Origin: Candidatus Magasanikiibacteriota bacterium
GTDB lineage: Bacteria > Patescibacteriota > Patescibacteriia > Magasanikbacterales > JACTTX01
Length of the DNA: 44,728 nucleotides
Direction: 5' to 3'
Assembly: GCA_015661005.1 (NCBI GenBank)
Contig: JACTTX010000014.1
Location: 1-44,728 of the forward strand
The notes under the pieces are model-generated. The model ran no database searches. It was not told the origin of the DNA and saw only the letters and a list, made by a program, of their open reading frames with translations. The position numbers and the translations under genes were made by a program. The first letter of the stretch is position 1. Each line of letters begins with the position of its first letter. Positions 6,926 through 14,412 of this stretch are shown piece after piece.

Positions 6926-7117
6926 ATGAAAACTCTGACTGCCAATCTTTTCTGCACTATCCAAAACAAACAAGAGATCCACGGCTTTAAAGCGTACCTG
7001 CGGCATCTTCGCCTACTTTGGAATACTTATTGGTTAGCGCGGGACTCGAAAAAAGGCGTAAAAGAAATTCAAGCTGGTAAAGGCATTGAATTACACTCGC
7101 TCCGTGATCTAATGTAA
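6926..7117 (+). CDS. Small antitoxin of a RelE-type pair
   Basis: The 63-residue product starts at the ATG at 6926, preceded by AGGA and by the promoter at 6884-6912. Its C-terminal end (KGVKEIQAGKGIELHSLRDLM) resembles the toxin-binding tail of type II antitoxins. The N-terminal half is not a clear DNA-binding domain. It is followed after 19 nt by a RelE-family toxin, and this context gives the assignment. An in-frame start at 6848 would lie inside the tmRNA terminator and is rejected. Confidence 0.62.
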   Translation: MKTLTANLFCTIQNKQEIHGFKAYLRHLRLLWNTYWLARDSKKGVKEIQAGKGIELHSLRDLM

Positions 7118-7136
7118 TTTTATTTTAAAGGGGGGT

Positions 7137-7394
7137 ATGCAGATTGTTTACCGGCCAAAATTCGTGCGTGAATTCAAACGGTTTCCGCGTGAAATTCAGG
7201 AACTTGTGGCGCAAAAAGAAGAGATTTTTTATCGCGATCCATTCGATCCACGACTCAAAACACATAAATTACGCGGTCGCCTATATGGATTTTACGCATT
7301 TTGGATGGATTATCGACGAAGAATTATTTTTTACTTTGCCACGCCGGAAATCGCTTATTTTGTTGCCATCGGTGGACGCGAAATTTACGATTAA
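7137..7394 (+). CDS. RelE/StbE-family mRNA interferase toxin
   Basis: This 85-residue protein has the RelE fold pattern: MQIVYRPKFVREFKRFP at the N-terminus, a central helix, the HKLRGRLYGFYAFW strand region, RRRIIFYF, and a C-terminal AIGGREIYD. Family members cut mRNA on the ribosome and are held inactive by the antitoxin encoded upstream. A strong Shine-Dalgarno sequence (AGGGGGG) precedes the ATG at 7137. Confidence 0.85.
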   Translation: MQIVYRPKFVREFKRFPREIQELVAQKEEIFYRDPFDPRLKTHKLRGRLYGFYAFWMDYRRRIIFYFATPEIAYFVAIGGREIYD

Positions 7395-7420
7395 ACATGG
7401 AAATATAAGTGAGCTCATAT

Positions 7421-7459
7421 AAAAAGACAAACCCCGAGACGTTGAGGTTTGTCTCGGGG
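7421..7459 (-). terminator. Terminator of the 8405-7482 gene pair
   Basis: On the minus strand a 9-bp GC-rich stem (CCCCGAGAC with GTCTCGGGG) is followed by TTTGTCTTTTT. It lies about 20 nt after the stop codon of the gene ending at 7482. Confidence 0.8.
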
Positions 7460-7481
7460 AGAAAGTTAGCGGCGGCCACAA

Positions 7482-8096
7482 TTACAGCTTGTAGGAGTTC
7501 TCGTCCCACAGGAACGCTATATACGTGAACGCCCAACCGACGATGCAGGAGTAGACGACGTACCCCGCCCCCATGTACAGGAAGAATGCGACGGGAGATG
7601 TGTCTAAGCCACTAACCCAGCCGCCAAACATGATGCCGCCGCCGATGGCAAGCGGAATCGCCACGATCAGTGGCATGGCTACCACGAACGCCGCCGGCAG
7701 TATGACGAAGATGAGAACTGCACGGAGGATCAACTCCGTGGTCAGCTTGCGCATATCGTGCCACGCCTCACAGAGAGAGCGTTTTGGCGGACGCGACTCT
7801 GCCCGCCGGCACTGAATGCCGACGATATCGTCCTCGTGAAGATAAATCTTCCACCAGTCCCCTGTCGGGACGTTCGGCGTGTGATCGCCAGGCGCCGGAT
7901 TGTGCTCCTCCTGGCGCCAACTGCGGATTTCAATGCCGATTGCGATCACCCTCGCTGCCTCCGAGGACGACATCTTTCGGTTGGCGAGAGACCTGTATTC
8001 GCGGCCGTCGGCGCGGACCGACGAACACTTGACCCTAACCGGCTTCCCGACGCAATGATTCTTCATTGCGTCTTCAAAAGATGTGCTCACGCTCAT
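7482..8096 (-). CDS. Membrane protein of unknown function, GC-rich
   Basis: The 204-residue protein has a soluble N-terminal half, including DWWKIYLHEDDIVGIQC. Three hydrophobic segments follow from about residue 118 (LILRAVLIFVILPAAFVVAM, then a glycine-rich helix, and AFFLYMGAGYVVYSCIVGWAF). I do not recognise a family. A Shine-Dalgarno sequence (GAGGTGG) precedes the ATG at 8096. It is downstream of the small gene at 8106-8405 with a 9-nt gap. Codon use is richer in C and G at third positions than in the nearby ribosomal genes, and it is closer to the left-edge gene. Confidence 0.68.
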   Translation of the reverse strand: MSVSTSFEDAMKNHCVGKPVRVKCSSVRADGREYRSLANRKMSSSEAARVIAIGIEIRSWRQEEHNPAPGDHTPNVPTGDWWKIYLHEDDIVGIQCRRAESRPPKRSLCEAWHDMRKLTTELILRAVLIFVILPAAFVVAMPLIVAIPLAIGGGIMFGGWVSGLDTSPVAFFLYMGAGYVVYSCIVGWAFTYIAFLWDENSYKL

Positions 8097-8105
8097 GTCG
8101 CCACC

Positions 8106-8405
8106 TCACATCTTCTCGGTGGCGCTCGCGCCCCACTTTTCCACGAGTTCGGCGACGACGAGCTTCCCGGGACCGCGGCAGATGCGGATGTAGTGACGTC
8201 GATCTTCCGTTGCCGGAACCGACACCGTCGCCGTTCCCTTGAGCGCCTCCACTACTTCGGCGACGCTGACCGACTCGCTCGCGTACAGCGTCCGCGACTC
8301 GCCGAGCTCCGTGTCCCCGTGGTAACTGATCTGCACGGGCTCGCGACCGCCGCAATGCGGCGCCATTTCCGCGTACACTTCCTTGACCGCGCTTCCCTCA
8401 AACAT
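8106..8405 (-). CDS. Small soluble protein of unknown function, GC-rich
   Basis: The 99-residue product starts at the ATG at 8405 (MFEGSAVKEVY), chosen because AGGGGGC lies 6 nt before it; a longer in-frame start at 8459 has no such signal. It contains CGGREPVQISYHGDTELGE, then a compact alpha/beta region ending KLVVAELVEKWG. I do not recognise the family. It forms a two-gene unit with the membrane protein downstream, with similar GC-rich codon use. Confidence 0.62.
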   Translation of the reverse strand: MFEGSAVKEVYAEMAPHCGGREPVQISYHGDTELGESRTLYASESVSVAEVVEALKGTATVSVPATEDRRHYIRICRGPGKLVVAELVEKWGASATEKM

Positions 8406-8480
8406 TTGTTGCCCCCTTTGGTGAATCGCGTCCAGATTGGCCGCGAAAGTTGGCGCCAATATAACGCCAACCGGCGCTTC

Positions 8481-8509
8481 TTGTCAACCTGACACGGAAA
8501 GCGTATTAT
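8481..8509 (+). promoter_or_regulatory. Promoter of infC-rpmI-rplT
   Basis: TTGTCA (8481-8486), 17 nt and TATTAT (8504-8509) precede the infC ATG at 8524. The leader would be only about 7 nt, so the long attenuator region found before infC in many bacteria is absent. Confidence 0.65.
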
Positions 8510-8523
8510 AAGAATGTTTTCCA

Positions 8524-9102
8524 ATGCGCATTTCCCGCCGCCGTTACAAACCGGTTCCGCAACGACTTCGCTTCCGCCACAACGAAGGCATTTTGGCGCC
8601 GGAAGTCCGCTTGATTGATGAGGAAGGCCAGCATATTGGCACAACGCCAACACCCAAAGCTCTGGCCATGGCGCGCGAACGCGGATATGACTTGGTGGAA
8701 ATCAATCCGGCCGCCAACCCGCCAATCGCGAAAATCGCGGACTATGGACAATTCAAGTACCAAAAAGAAAAAGAGGAGCGTTTGATGAAAGCGCACGCCA
8801 AAGCCACGGAAGTCAAAGGCATTCGTTTGTCTTTGCGTATTGGTGAGCACGATATGCAAATCCGCAAAGAAAAAGCTATGGAATTTTTGGCGGATGGAGA
8901 CAAAGTCAAAGTGGAAATTATTTTGCGCGGCCGAGAGAGGGCCTACGGGCCAATGGCCAATCAGGTGCTCAATAAATTTGTGGAACTGCTCAAAAAAGAT
9001 GTGAATGTAATGATTGAACAAGGACTTCAACGGCAGGAAAATAAAATCACCTTGCTGGTGTCGTCGGCCGGAGCCAAGGCCGAAGGCCCGCCACCCTCTT
9101 GA
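8524..9102 (+). CDS. infC: Translation initiation factor IF-3
   Basis: The 192-residue protein has the two IF-3 domains. The N-terminal domain contains ILAPEVRLIDEEGQHIG and YDLVEINPAANPPIAKI, a linker helix is rich in Lys/Glu (KYQKEKEERLMKAHAK), and the C-terminal domain contains KGIRLSLRIGEHDMQIRKEK and KVKVEIILRGRE. IF-3 binds the 30S subunit and checks start codons. The start is an ordinary ATG, not the rare ATT used for autoregulation in enterobacteria. The gene heads the conserved infC-rpmI-rplT order. Confidence 0.95.
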   Translation: MRISRRRYKPVPQRLRFRHNEGILAPEVRLIDEEGQHIGTTPTPKALAMARERGYDLVEINPAANPPIAKIADYGQFKYQKEKEERLMKAHAKATEVKGIRLSLRIGEHDMQIRKEKAMEFLADGDKVKVEIILRGRERAYGPMANQVLNKFVELLKKDVNVMIEQGLQRQENKITLLVSSAGAKAEGPPPS

Positions 9103-9136
9103 CGGAAAGATGATGAGTATATAGAATTGTGATGTT

Positions 9137-9331
9137 ATGCCAAAACTCAAAACGCACCAGGCGTCGGCCAAAAGATTTAATCGCACCAAAAAAGGAAAAT
9201 ATCTGCACCGCAAAGCCGGACAGAATCATTTTAATGCTCGCGAACCGGGTAGTGTGACCAGAATGAAACGCCGCGATATTGCTTTCTCCGGATCTTTTCA
9301 CCAGACATTGGGGAAGTTGATGCCGGAGTAA
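9137..9331 (+). CDS. rpmI: 50S ribosomal protein L35
   Basis: This is a 64-residue, very basic protein with the L35 pattern MPKLKTHQASAKRFNRTKKGK and a central HRKAGQNH. It lies 34 nt after infC and 120 nt before rplT, in the usual operon order. It has no clear Shine-Dalgarno sequence. Confidence 0.93.
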   Translation: MPKLKTHQASAKRFNRTKKGKYLHRKAGQNHFNAREPGSVTRMKRRDIAFSGSFHQTLGKLMPE

Positions 9332-9451
9332 CGAGACAAATATACGAATGGGTACGAACGGGCTGACGAGTGAGTGAACAGCAAACGAAGTTTGCTATTC
9401 CGAGCGAGAAAGTCCGTTATCGCGAAGCGATTATAATACGAATAATAATGT
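9332..9451 (+). promoter_or_regulatory. rpmI-rplT spacer with hairpins and an internal -10 box
   Basis: The 120-nt spacer holds two short hairpins (GCAAACGAAGTTTGC near 9382-9396, and TCGCGAAGCGA near 9420-9430), followed directly by TATAAT and 14 nt later by the rplT ATG. It may be an L20 autoregulation site or an internal promoter. The sequence does not distinguish between these. Confidence 0.35.
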
Positions 9452-9793
9452 ATGCGCATCAAACGAGGAACAGTTCATGCCAGGAAACGCGCTCGCGTCT
9501 TAAAACAGACGAAGGGTTATAAGTGGGGAAGAAAAAGCAAAATTTCTCTGGCGCGCACGGCCATTTTGAAAGCCGGCGTCAAAGCGTATCGGGACAGGAA
9601 AAATAAAAAACGCAACAATAAAGCGCTTTGGAATATCCGCATCAATGCCGCGGCGCGTCCGCTTGGTGTTTCTTATTCGGAACTGATGGGGAAACTACGG
9701 AAAGCTGGAGTGCTTTTGGATAGGAAGGTGCTGGCTGAACTTGGCGCCAAATATCCGGCCGTGTTTGAGGCGGTGGTGAAGATGGTAAAATAA
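9452..9793 (+). CDS. rplT: 50S ribosomal protein L20
   Basis: The 113-residue protein matches L20 throughout: MRIKRGTVHARKRARVLKQ, KGYKWGRKSKISLART, YRDRKNKKRNNKALWNIRIN, and a C-terminal globular domain with GVSYSELMGKLRKAG. L20 binds 23S rRNA early in 50S assembly and often represses its own operon. Length is normal. Confidence 0.95.
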   Translation: MRIKRGTVHARKRARVLKQTKGYKWGRKSKISLARTAILKAGVKAYRDRKNKKRNNKALWNIRINAAARPLGVSYSELMGKLRKAGVLLDRKVLAELGAKYPAVFEAVVKMVK

Positions 9794-9806
9794 ATTCTGG
9801 TCTTGT

Positions 9807-9831
9807 AAAACTTTTCCCTCGGAAAAGTTTT
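9807..9831 (+). terminator. Hairpin after rplT, probable terminator
   Basis: An 11-bp stem AAAACTTTTCC/GGAAAAGTTTT with a CTC loop lies 13 nt after the rplT stop. The T tract is inside the stem, so it may be a weak terminator. Confidence 0.5.
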
Positions 9832-9888
9832 GCCAGCCATCGTTGCTCGGAAATGAAAATGCAAGCATTTTCCTTTCAATCGCTCCTC

Positions 9889-9967
9889 GGGTCGGTAGCG
9901 TAGCCCGGTTCAACGCGTCTCCCTGTCACGGAGAAGATCACGGGTTCAAATCCCGTCCGGCCCGCCA
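9889..9967 (+). tRNA. tRNA-Asp (GTC)
   Basis: The acceptor GGGTCGG pairs with CCGGCCC. The D arm is GCGT/ACGC. The anticodon arm is TCTCC-CTGTCAC-GGAGA with anticodon GTC. The T arm is ACGGG-TTCAAAT-CCCGT. GCCA is encoded at the 3' end. Confidence 0.93.
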
Positions 9968-10004
9968 TACAAAAGATCCCGCCCGTGAGGCGGGGTCTTT
10001 TGTA
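9968..10004 (+). terminator. Terminator after tRNA-Asp
   Basis: A 16-bp stem (TACAAAAGATCCCGCC with its near-complement ending TCTTTTGTA) directly follows the tRNA CCA end. It contains one mismatch or wobble and a T-rich 3' arm. Confidence 0.8.
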
Positions 10005-10012
10005 TTGAGAGT

Positions 10013-10154
10013 GGGGACGGGATTTGAACGGGGAGGGTTTGGGAACCGGGAGGTTCCCACTTTTGTTGGGGGAGAGTATTGAGAGGGGCGGAAGCCCCTT
10101 TCAAAAGCGAGGAGCGAAAGCGACGAGCGCGTTCAATCCCGTCAACAGTCCCCG
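10013..10154. other. GC-rich segment with an inverted copy of the tRNA-Asp T arm
   Basis: GGACGGGATTTGAAC, starting at about 10017, is the reverse complement of 15 nt of the tRNA-Asp T arm, 60 nt upstream. A similar GACGGGATTGAACG is found in reverse orientation near 10131-10145. Between them are hairpins (GGGAACC/GGTTCCC; GGGGC/GCCCC). It marks the break point of the truncated gene at 10130-10383. Confidence 0.4.
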
Positions 10155-10383
10155 CTTCTTCATTCACCAGTTTAAACGTTCCTAATTTGGTCAGCAACGC
10201 AATTAGTGATTCACTTTGGAATTTGCGCGCGCTAAAAAAATCCAAGTCCATAGACTCGCGATGACCATACTGTAAGGCGAGGGCGGTGCCACCCGCTAAA
10301 TAGAAATTTTTTATAAAGGTCGCACGCCGCAATTTTTTAAAGACTGCCTGTGTCGCCTTATTCAGAGTTTTGATGTGCATCAT
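10130..10383 (-). pseudogene. Truncated AbiEii-like nucleotidyltransferase toxin
   Basis: The first 80 or so residues match the AbiEii/AbiGii toxin nucleotidyltransferase family: FIKNFYLAGGTALALQYGHR, then ESMDLDFFS with the catalytic DxD. A full-length member has 200-300 residues. Here the frame leaves the family after about residue 82 and then reads through a GC-rich repeat and the antisense of tRNA-Asp, stopping at 9946. It is therefore a remnant. Its start overlaps the stop of the DUF6922-like gene by 4 bp (ATGATG context). In intact systems the toxin is a nucleotidyltransferase, and the partner acts as antitoxin or regulator. Confidence 0.65.
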
Positions 10384-10619
10384 ATTATCTTCCAGTAATT
10401 CTTAACTTTCTTACTCACATTTTTACTTCGGGCAACAATTCGACGTATGACGGGAATACCATACGTATTTTTGAGCCAGTGAATATCCGCCCAACCGCCC
10501 TTTTCCGCTACACGCGCAATAATAAACCTGCGATATTTTTTTATACCAAGTTTGCCCGCATGCGGCACGTCCCAAAACATCGGTACGAATTTTTTAGGGA
10601 TGAAACCCAATGATTTCAT
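10380..10619 (-). CDS. DUF6922-like small protein, partner of AbiEii-type toxins
   Basis: The 79-residue product contains MFWDVPHAGKLGIKKYRRFI, then IARVAEKGGWADIHWLKNTYG, and RRIVARSKNVSKKVKNYW. I recognise this as the pattern of DUF6922 proteins, which are often encoded just upstream of AbiEii-type nucleotidyltransferases. The ATG at 10619 is chosen. TATAAT lies exactly 6 nt before it, so the transcript is probably leaderless; a TTG at 10625 would fall inside that gap. With its partner truncated, its present role is unclear. Confidence 0.62.
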   Translation of the reverse strand: MKSLGFIPKKFVPMFWDVPHAGKLGIKKYRRFIIARVAEKGGWADIHWLKNTYGIPVIRRIVARSKNVSKKVKNYWKII

Positions 10620-10743
10620 AGCCAAATTATAGCATATTTATGCTTTTTTTTCACTCTCTCACCCGGTTTGCCCAAAGTGTTAAACGGAGACGTGTTCTTT
10701 TTTCCGCTAAAAATAGTTCTAACATCCTCCACGACGGCCCGCC

Positions 10744-10782
10744 ATGAAAAAAGTCCTGACCTTAAGTCGGTGCTTTTTTCAT
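10744..10782. terminator. Hairpin with A/T flanks after the tRNA-like direct repeat
   Basis: ATGAAAAAAG (10744-10753) pairs with CTTTTTTCAT (10773-10782), with a partly paired GAC/GTC core. It resembles the terminator after the real tRNA-Asp in position relative to the CGGCCCGCCAT copy. Confidence 0.6.
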
Positions 10783-10805
10783 TCTTGACAAGCGTGTAAA
10801 TATGT

Positions 10806-10839
10806 TTGACAAATTATTGATCATCCTATATGATGTCAA
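10806..10839 (+). promoter_or_regulatory. Promoter and palindromic operator of the lone antitoxin
   Basis: TTGACA (10806-10811), 17 nt and TATGAT (10829-10834) form a near-consensus promoter. An imperfect palindrome TTGATCATC...GATGTCAA at 10817-10839 covers the -10 box and is a plausible autorepression site for the ribbon-helix-helix protein encoded next. Confidence 0.65.
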
Positions 10840-10861
10840 AAATGATACAAAACTCATTCAT

Positions 10862-11110
10862 ATGAACACGATCAACGTTTCACTCAATAAAACTTTGATG
10901 GGACTGCTTAAATCATCGCTCCCAAAACGGGGTTATAACAATGTCAGTGAATATTTTCGCGATCTTATTCGGCAAGATTTACACCTAGTGGATTCCAACC
11001 AATATCCATATGATAAAAAATTTCTTAAAGAATTAGCTGATGAAGCGCAACAGGATATCAATAAAAAGCGTTATAAAAAAGTAGCTTCACTTAAAGAATT
11101 GCTCGCATAA
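10862..11110 (+). CDS. Ribbon-helix-helix (ParD/CopG-like) antitoxin, apparently orphan
   Basis: The 82-residue product starts MNTINVSLNKTLMGLLKSSL. The NVSL strand and the following YNNVSEYFRDLIRQD helices match ParD-type ribbon-helix-helix antitoxins. The C-terminal half (FLKELADEAQQDINKKRYKKV) would bind a toxin. The ATG at 10862 is used, because the upstream in-frame start at 10802 lies in the promoter. No ParE/RelE gene follows: the next gene, 4 nt after, is a helicase remnant. The operator at 10817-10839 suggests that autorepression persists. Confidence 0.72.
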   Translation: MNTINVSLNKTLMGLLKSSLPKRGYNNVSEYFRDLIRQDLHLVDSNQYPYDKKFLKELADEAQQDINKKRYKKVASLKELLA

Positions 11111-11114
11111 AGAT

Positions 11115-12295
11115 ATGGAACCAACTTTTAACGGACTGGGCATTGCCCCGGCGCTCTTGGATATTTTGGCGCGGGCAAATTTCAAAACGCCCACGCCCAT
11201 TCAAATCCAGGCCATCCCGCAGGCGCTTGAAGACAAAGACGTCGTCGGGATTGCGCAAACCGGCACTGGTAAAACGCTGGCTTTCGCGATTCCCATTCTG
11301 CAACGCCTCCAGCGCGCTAAAGGCCGCGCCCTGATTGTGGCGCCCACGCGGGAATTGGCCCTGCAAATTGAGGAGATGGTGCAAAAAATCGGACGGCCTT
11401 TTGGCGTTCGCACGGTGGTCATCATGGGCGGCGCCTCCATGGGAATGCAAATTCAAAAATTGCGCCAGAATCCGCGGGTGATTATTGCCACACCGGGACG
11501 CTTGCTTGATCACTTGGAACAGCGGACTTTGCGTCTGACAGACATCCAGATTGTCGTTATGGATGAAGCTGACCGAATGTTTGATATGGGTTTTATGCCG
11601 GCGATTAAAAAAATCTTTGCCGCTCTGCCGCCGCAATCGGCCCGCCAAACCATGCTTTTCTCCGCCACCATGCCGCCAAACTGAAATTGCTGGAAAAAAT
11701 TTTGCAGGAGACGCACGGATCCGTGTTGATTTTTTCCCGCACCAAGCACGGCGCGCGCAAAATGACGAGTATCCTGCGCGCCGCCGGACATAGCGCCGCG
11801 GAAATTCATTCCAACCGCTCACTCGCCCAACGCCGTGAAGCCCTTGATGGTTTTAAAAAAGGAAAATATCGGATCTTGGTGGCCACGGACATTGCGGCCC
11901 GCGGCATTGACGTCAAAGGAATTGAACTCGTTTTGAATTTTGATCTGCCGGATTCATCAGAAGATTATGTGCACCGCATTGGCCGCACCGGCCGCGCCGG
12001 ACATGCTGGACGCGCTATTTCTTTTGCCACGCCGGATCAAAGCGGAGATGTTCGCGCCATTGAACGGCTGATCCGCATGCCGCTCACCGTCAAACAAATG
12101 CCGGGCTACTCCGCGTCCGCAACCGCCAACTTTAAGACGCCGCCATCGTGGCGAACTCGGCATGTCTCGCCCCGCGACCTCGGACGAAACGGTCGTGTGG
12201 TCGGCACACATCTGCGTCCGCCCGTTAGCGCGAGTCGCACCCATCACCGTCCTTACAACTTTCCATCGCGCCGCTTTAAAAGAACTATAATGTAA
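11115..12295 (+). pseudogene. DEAD-box RNA helicase (RhlE-like) with internal deletion and frameshift
   Basis: The N-terminal part (11115-11684, 189 residues) has the Q motif (TPIQIQAIP), AQTGTGKT, PTRELA, TPGR, DEAD (VMDEADRMFD) and SAT. It then stops at TGA right after SATMPPN. The C-terminal part, in another frame from about 11676 onwards, resumes at KLKLLEKIL and has [22 protein letters not shown] and [10 protein letters not shown]. Compared with RhlE, about 40 residues between SAT and the KLLEKIL region are missing and the frame changes. The second half could start at a TTG near 11687. An assembly error at 11670-11690 is a real alternative. Confidence 0.75.
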
Positions 12296-12333
12296 CCAAG
12301 GCGTAATTTTTTGATATACTGTATTAAAATCAT

Positions 12334-14412
12334 ATGAACAACATATTATTGTCACGATTCCGCGGCGCCTTACTCACCGGAATGATTGTTGTTGGAATGA
12401 TTGTTGTTGGAATTTTTTTTATTGGCTCCCCCGCTCTTGCCGCTTGGTATCCATTGTCATCCGGCACCGACAACACTTTAACTGCCGTGAAATTCCGCAG
12501 TGCGGATAACGGGATCGCTGTTGGCTACAGCGGATCTATCCGTTACACCGCGGACGGCGGAAAAACCTGGACCGGCGCCAATCAAACCACACCAAATAAT
12601 CTACGCGACGTTTTCATCATGCCGGGCACGACGCGAACCTTTGCCGTTGGCGACAACGGAACGGTTCTCTATTCATCGTCATCGTGGGCTTTCTGGACGG
12701 AACTCATGACCAACACCGGCGCCAACTTAAACGGCATTTATTGCGTGAGTCCCTTGACTTGTTGGACCGTTGGCGACAGTGGCACGATTCTCAAATCAAC
12801 GAACGGCGGATCATCATGGTCCGTTCAAGCATCCAACACCATTTATCAATTGCGAAGCGTTTTCTTTCGTGACGCCAATACCGGCTGGGCCGCCAGTAAC
12901 AATGGCGCAATCCTCAAAACAACCAATGGCGGAACCACCTGGACGAACATACCGACACCAATCACGGATCCGATTTATGATATTCAATTTGTGGACAGCT
13001 CCATTGGTTACGCCGTCGCCGCAGACCGAAAAATTCTGAAAACCACGAACGGCGGCGCCATCTGGTCGCGCGTTGATGGTGTCTTGCCCGCGTCGTTCAA
13101 TGATCTGACCGGCGTTTTTATGAACAGCGCTACGGAAGGAACGGTGGTCGGCAGTAGCGGTGATATTTTCCATACTGCGGACGGTGGGACATCGTGGACG
13201 CAATTATCGTCCGGCACAAATAATTTGCTAACCAATGTTTATTTCTTTGATGCCAATTTAGGATGGGCGGTCGGGTCAAACGGTACAATTATTAGTTTTG
13301 ACGGCAGTAAGCCCGCCGTCCCGTCCGGCATCGCGATCAACCCAATCAATAATCCCACCAACAACAATAAACCGACTTTTTCTTGGAGCGCCTCCACGGA
13401 TTCCGGCAGTGGTGTGGCCGGTTATGAAGTGCGCGTTGACTCAATAAACTATACGAACATTGGCAACGTGACGCAGTATTCGCCCTCCGCCCTGACTGAT
13501 GGCACACATATTTTTCAAGTGCGCGCTCTTGACGGCGCCGGCAACACAAGCGACAACGGTCAATATGTAATTGTGATTGACACGAACCCGCCAACGGTTA
13601 GCGCCGTTTCACCGACATCGGCCACAGCCGGATCAGCCGTGACGATTTCCGCTTCCTATAATGATTCAATCAGTATGGGTCAATGTAAATTGTATGTTAA
13701 TGGTGGTTTTGTGTCGGAAATGACGGAATCCGGCGGAGTTTCCGGAACAGCAAGCGCGCCCTATACGTTCCCCAACGCCAACACCTATTCCGTTTATGTG
13801 ACTTGCGCGGATACAGTCGGCAATGTCGGCCAAGGACCAACCGTTTCTGTCACGGCGGAGTCGTCGGGAGCGTCGTATGGACCCCCGGCGCCAGCTCCGG
13901 CTCCGGCGCCGTCAACACCCGCGCCATCACCAACACCTTCCGGCATCGGACCGGGTTCACTCATTAAATTGAATTGCCCGTCCGGCGCGGATCTCAACCA
14001 TCCTTGCCGCGCCGTCTATTATTGGGGTAATGACGGCAAACGCCACGCCTTCACCAACTCCAAAGTGTACTTTTCCTGGTACGCCAATTTTGACAGCGTG
14101 CAAATCGTGACGCCGGAGGCAATGGCCGGTCTTACGCTTGGCCGAAACGTAACTTACCGGCCGGGCACACGGCTCATTAAATTCCCTACTGATAAAAATG
14201 TTTACGCGATCGCAAAAAAAGGCGTCTTGCGCTGGCTGACCGATGAAGATGTTGCCAAATCATTATTCGGATCATCGTGGGGCCAACAGGTTGATGACGT
14301 TTCCGACGCTTTCTACTTTGATTATTCGTTTGGAACAAACGTTGCGGCTACCGGTGATTACAATGCGGCGACGGAAACGGCGGCCACGATTAAGATTGAC
14401 GACAACTTTTAA
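12334..14412 (+). CDS. Secreted YCF48/BNR-type beta-propeller surface protein
   Basis: The 692-residue protein has an N-terminal signal or anchor helix (residues about 8-36, with a duplicated MIVVG from a 15-bp tandem repeat, ending SPALAAW). About six or seven propeller blades follow at residues 38-330, each with a GWAVGSNGTI-like or GKTWT-like motif, as in Ycf48. Two Ig/fibronectin-like domains follow at about 330-510. A Pro/Ala-rich linker (about 515-540) leads to a C-terminal domain with YYWGNDGKRHAF and GVLRWLTDEDVAKSLFG. Only the propeller type can be named, and a photosystem role makes no sense here. Cell-surface binding is inferred. A TATACT lies 13 nt before the ATG. Confidence 0.75.
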   Translation: MNNILLSRFRGALLTGMIVVGMIVVGIFFIGSPALAAWYPLSSGTDNTLTAVKFRSADNGIAVGYSGSIRYTADGGKTWTGANQTTPNNLRDVFIMPGTTRTFAVGDNGTVLYSSSSWAFWTELMTNTGANLNGIYCVSPLTCWTVGDSGTILKSTNGGSSWSVQASNTIYQLRSVFFRDANTGWAASNNGAILKTTNGGTTWTNIPTPITDPIYDIQFVDSSIGYAVAADRKILKTTNGGAIWSRVDGVLPASFNDLTGVFMNSATEGTVVGSSGDIFHTADGGTSWTQLSSGTNNLLTNVYFFDANLGWAVGSNGTIISFDGSKPAVPSGIAINPINNPTNNNKPTFSWSASTDSGSGVAGYEVRVDSINYTNIGNVTQYSPSALTDGTHIFQVRALDGAGNTSDNGQYVIVIDTNPPTVSAVSPTSATAGSAVTISASYNDSISMGQCKLYVNGGFVSEMTESGGVSGTASAPYTFPNANTYSVYVTCADTVGNVGQGPTVSVTAESSGASYGPPAPAPAPAPSTPAPSPTPSGIGPGSLIKLNCPSGADLNHPCRAVYYWGNDGKRHAFTNSKVYFSWYANFDSVQIVTPEAMAGLTLGRNVTYRPGTRLIKFPTDKNVYAIAKKGVLRWLTDEDVAKSLFGSSWGQQVDDVSDAFYFDYSFGTNVAATGDYNAATETAATIKIDDNF

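Larger units (their letters stand above)
9958..10745. repeat. 11-bp direct repeat of the tRNA-Asp 3' end flanking an AbiEii-like remnant
   Basis: CGGCCCGCCAT at 9958-9968, the end of tRNA-Asp plus one base, recurs at 10735-10745. Each copy is followed at once by a terminator-like hairpin. The 766 bp between them hold the truncated AbiEii-like gene and the DUF6922-like gene. This is the layout of an integration at a tRNA 3' end, but 11 bp is short and no integrase is visible. Confidence 0.4.

Noticed and set aside
7758-8492. Plus-strand frame of 244 codons opposite the GC-rich pair
   Set aside because: The minus-strand genes have good ribosome sites and a terminator; the opposite frame is rich in Arg, as expected from antisense of GC-rich codons.
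9946-10130. C-terminal extension of the AbiEii-like frame
   Set aside because: It reads through a repeat, a terminator and the antisense strand of tRNA-Asp, with no family similarity.
11670-11690. Programmed frameshift in the helicase
   Set aside because: There is no slippery sequence, and about 40 residues are missing, so a frameshift alone would not restore the protein.
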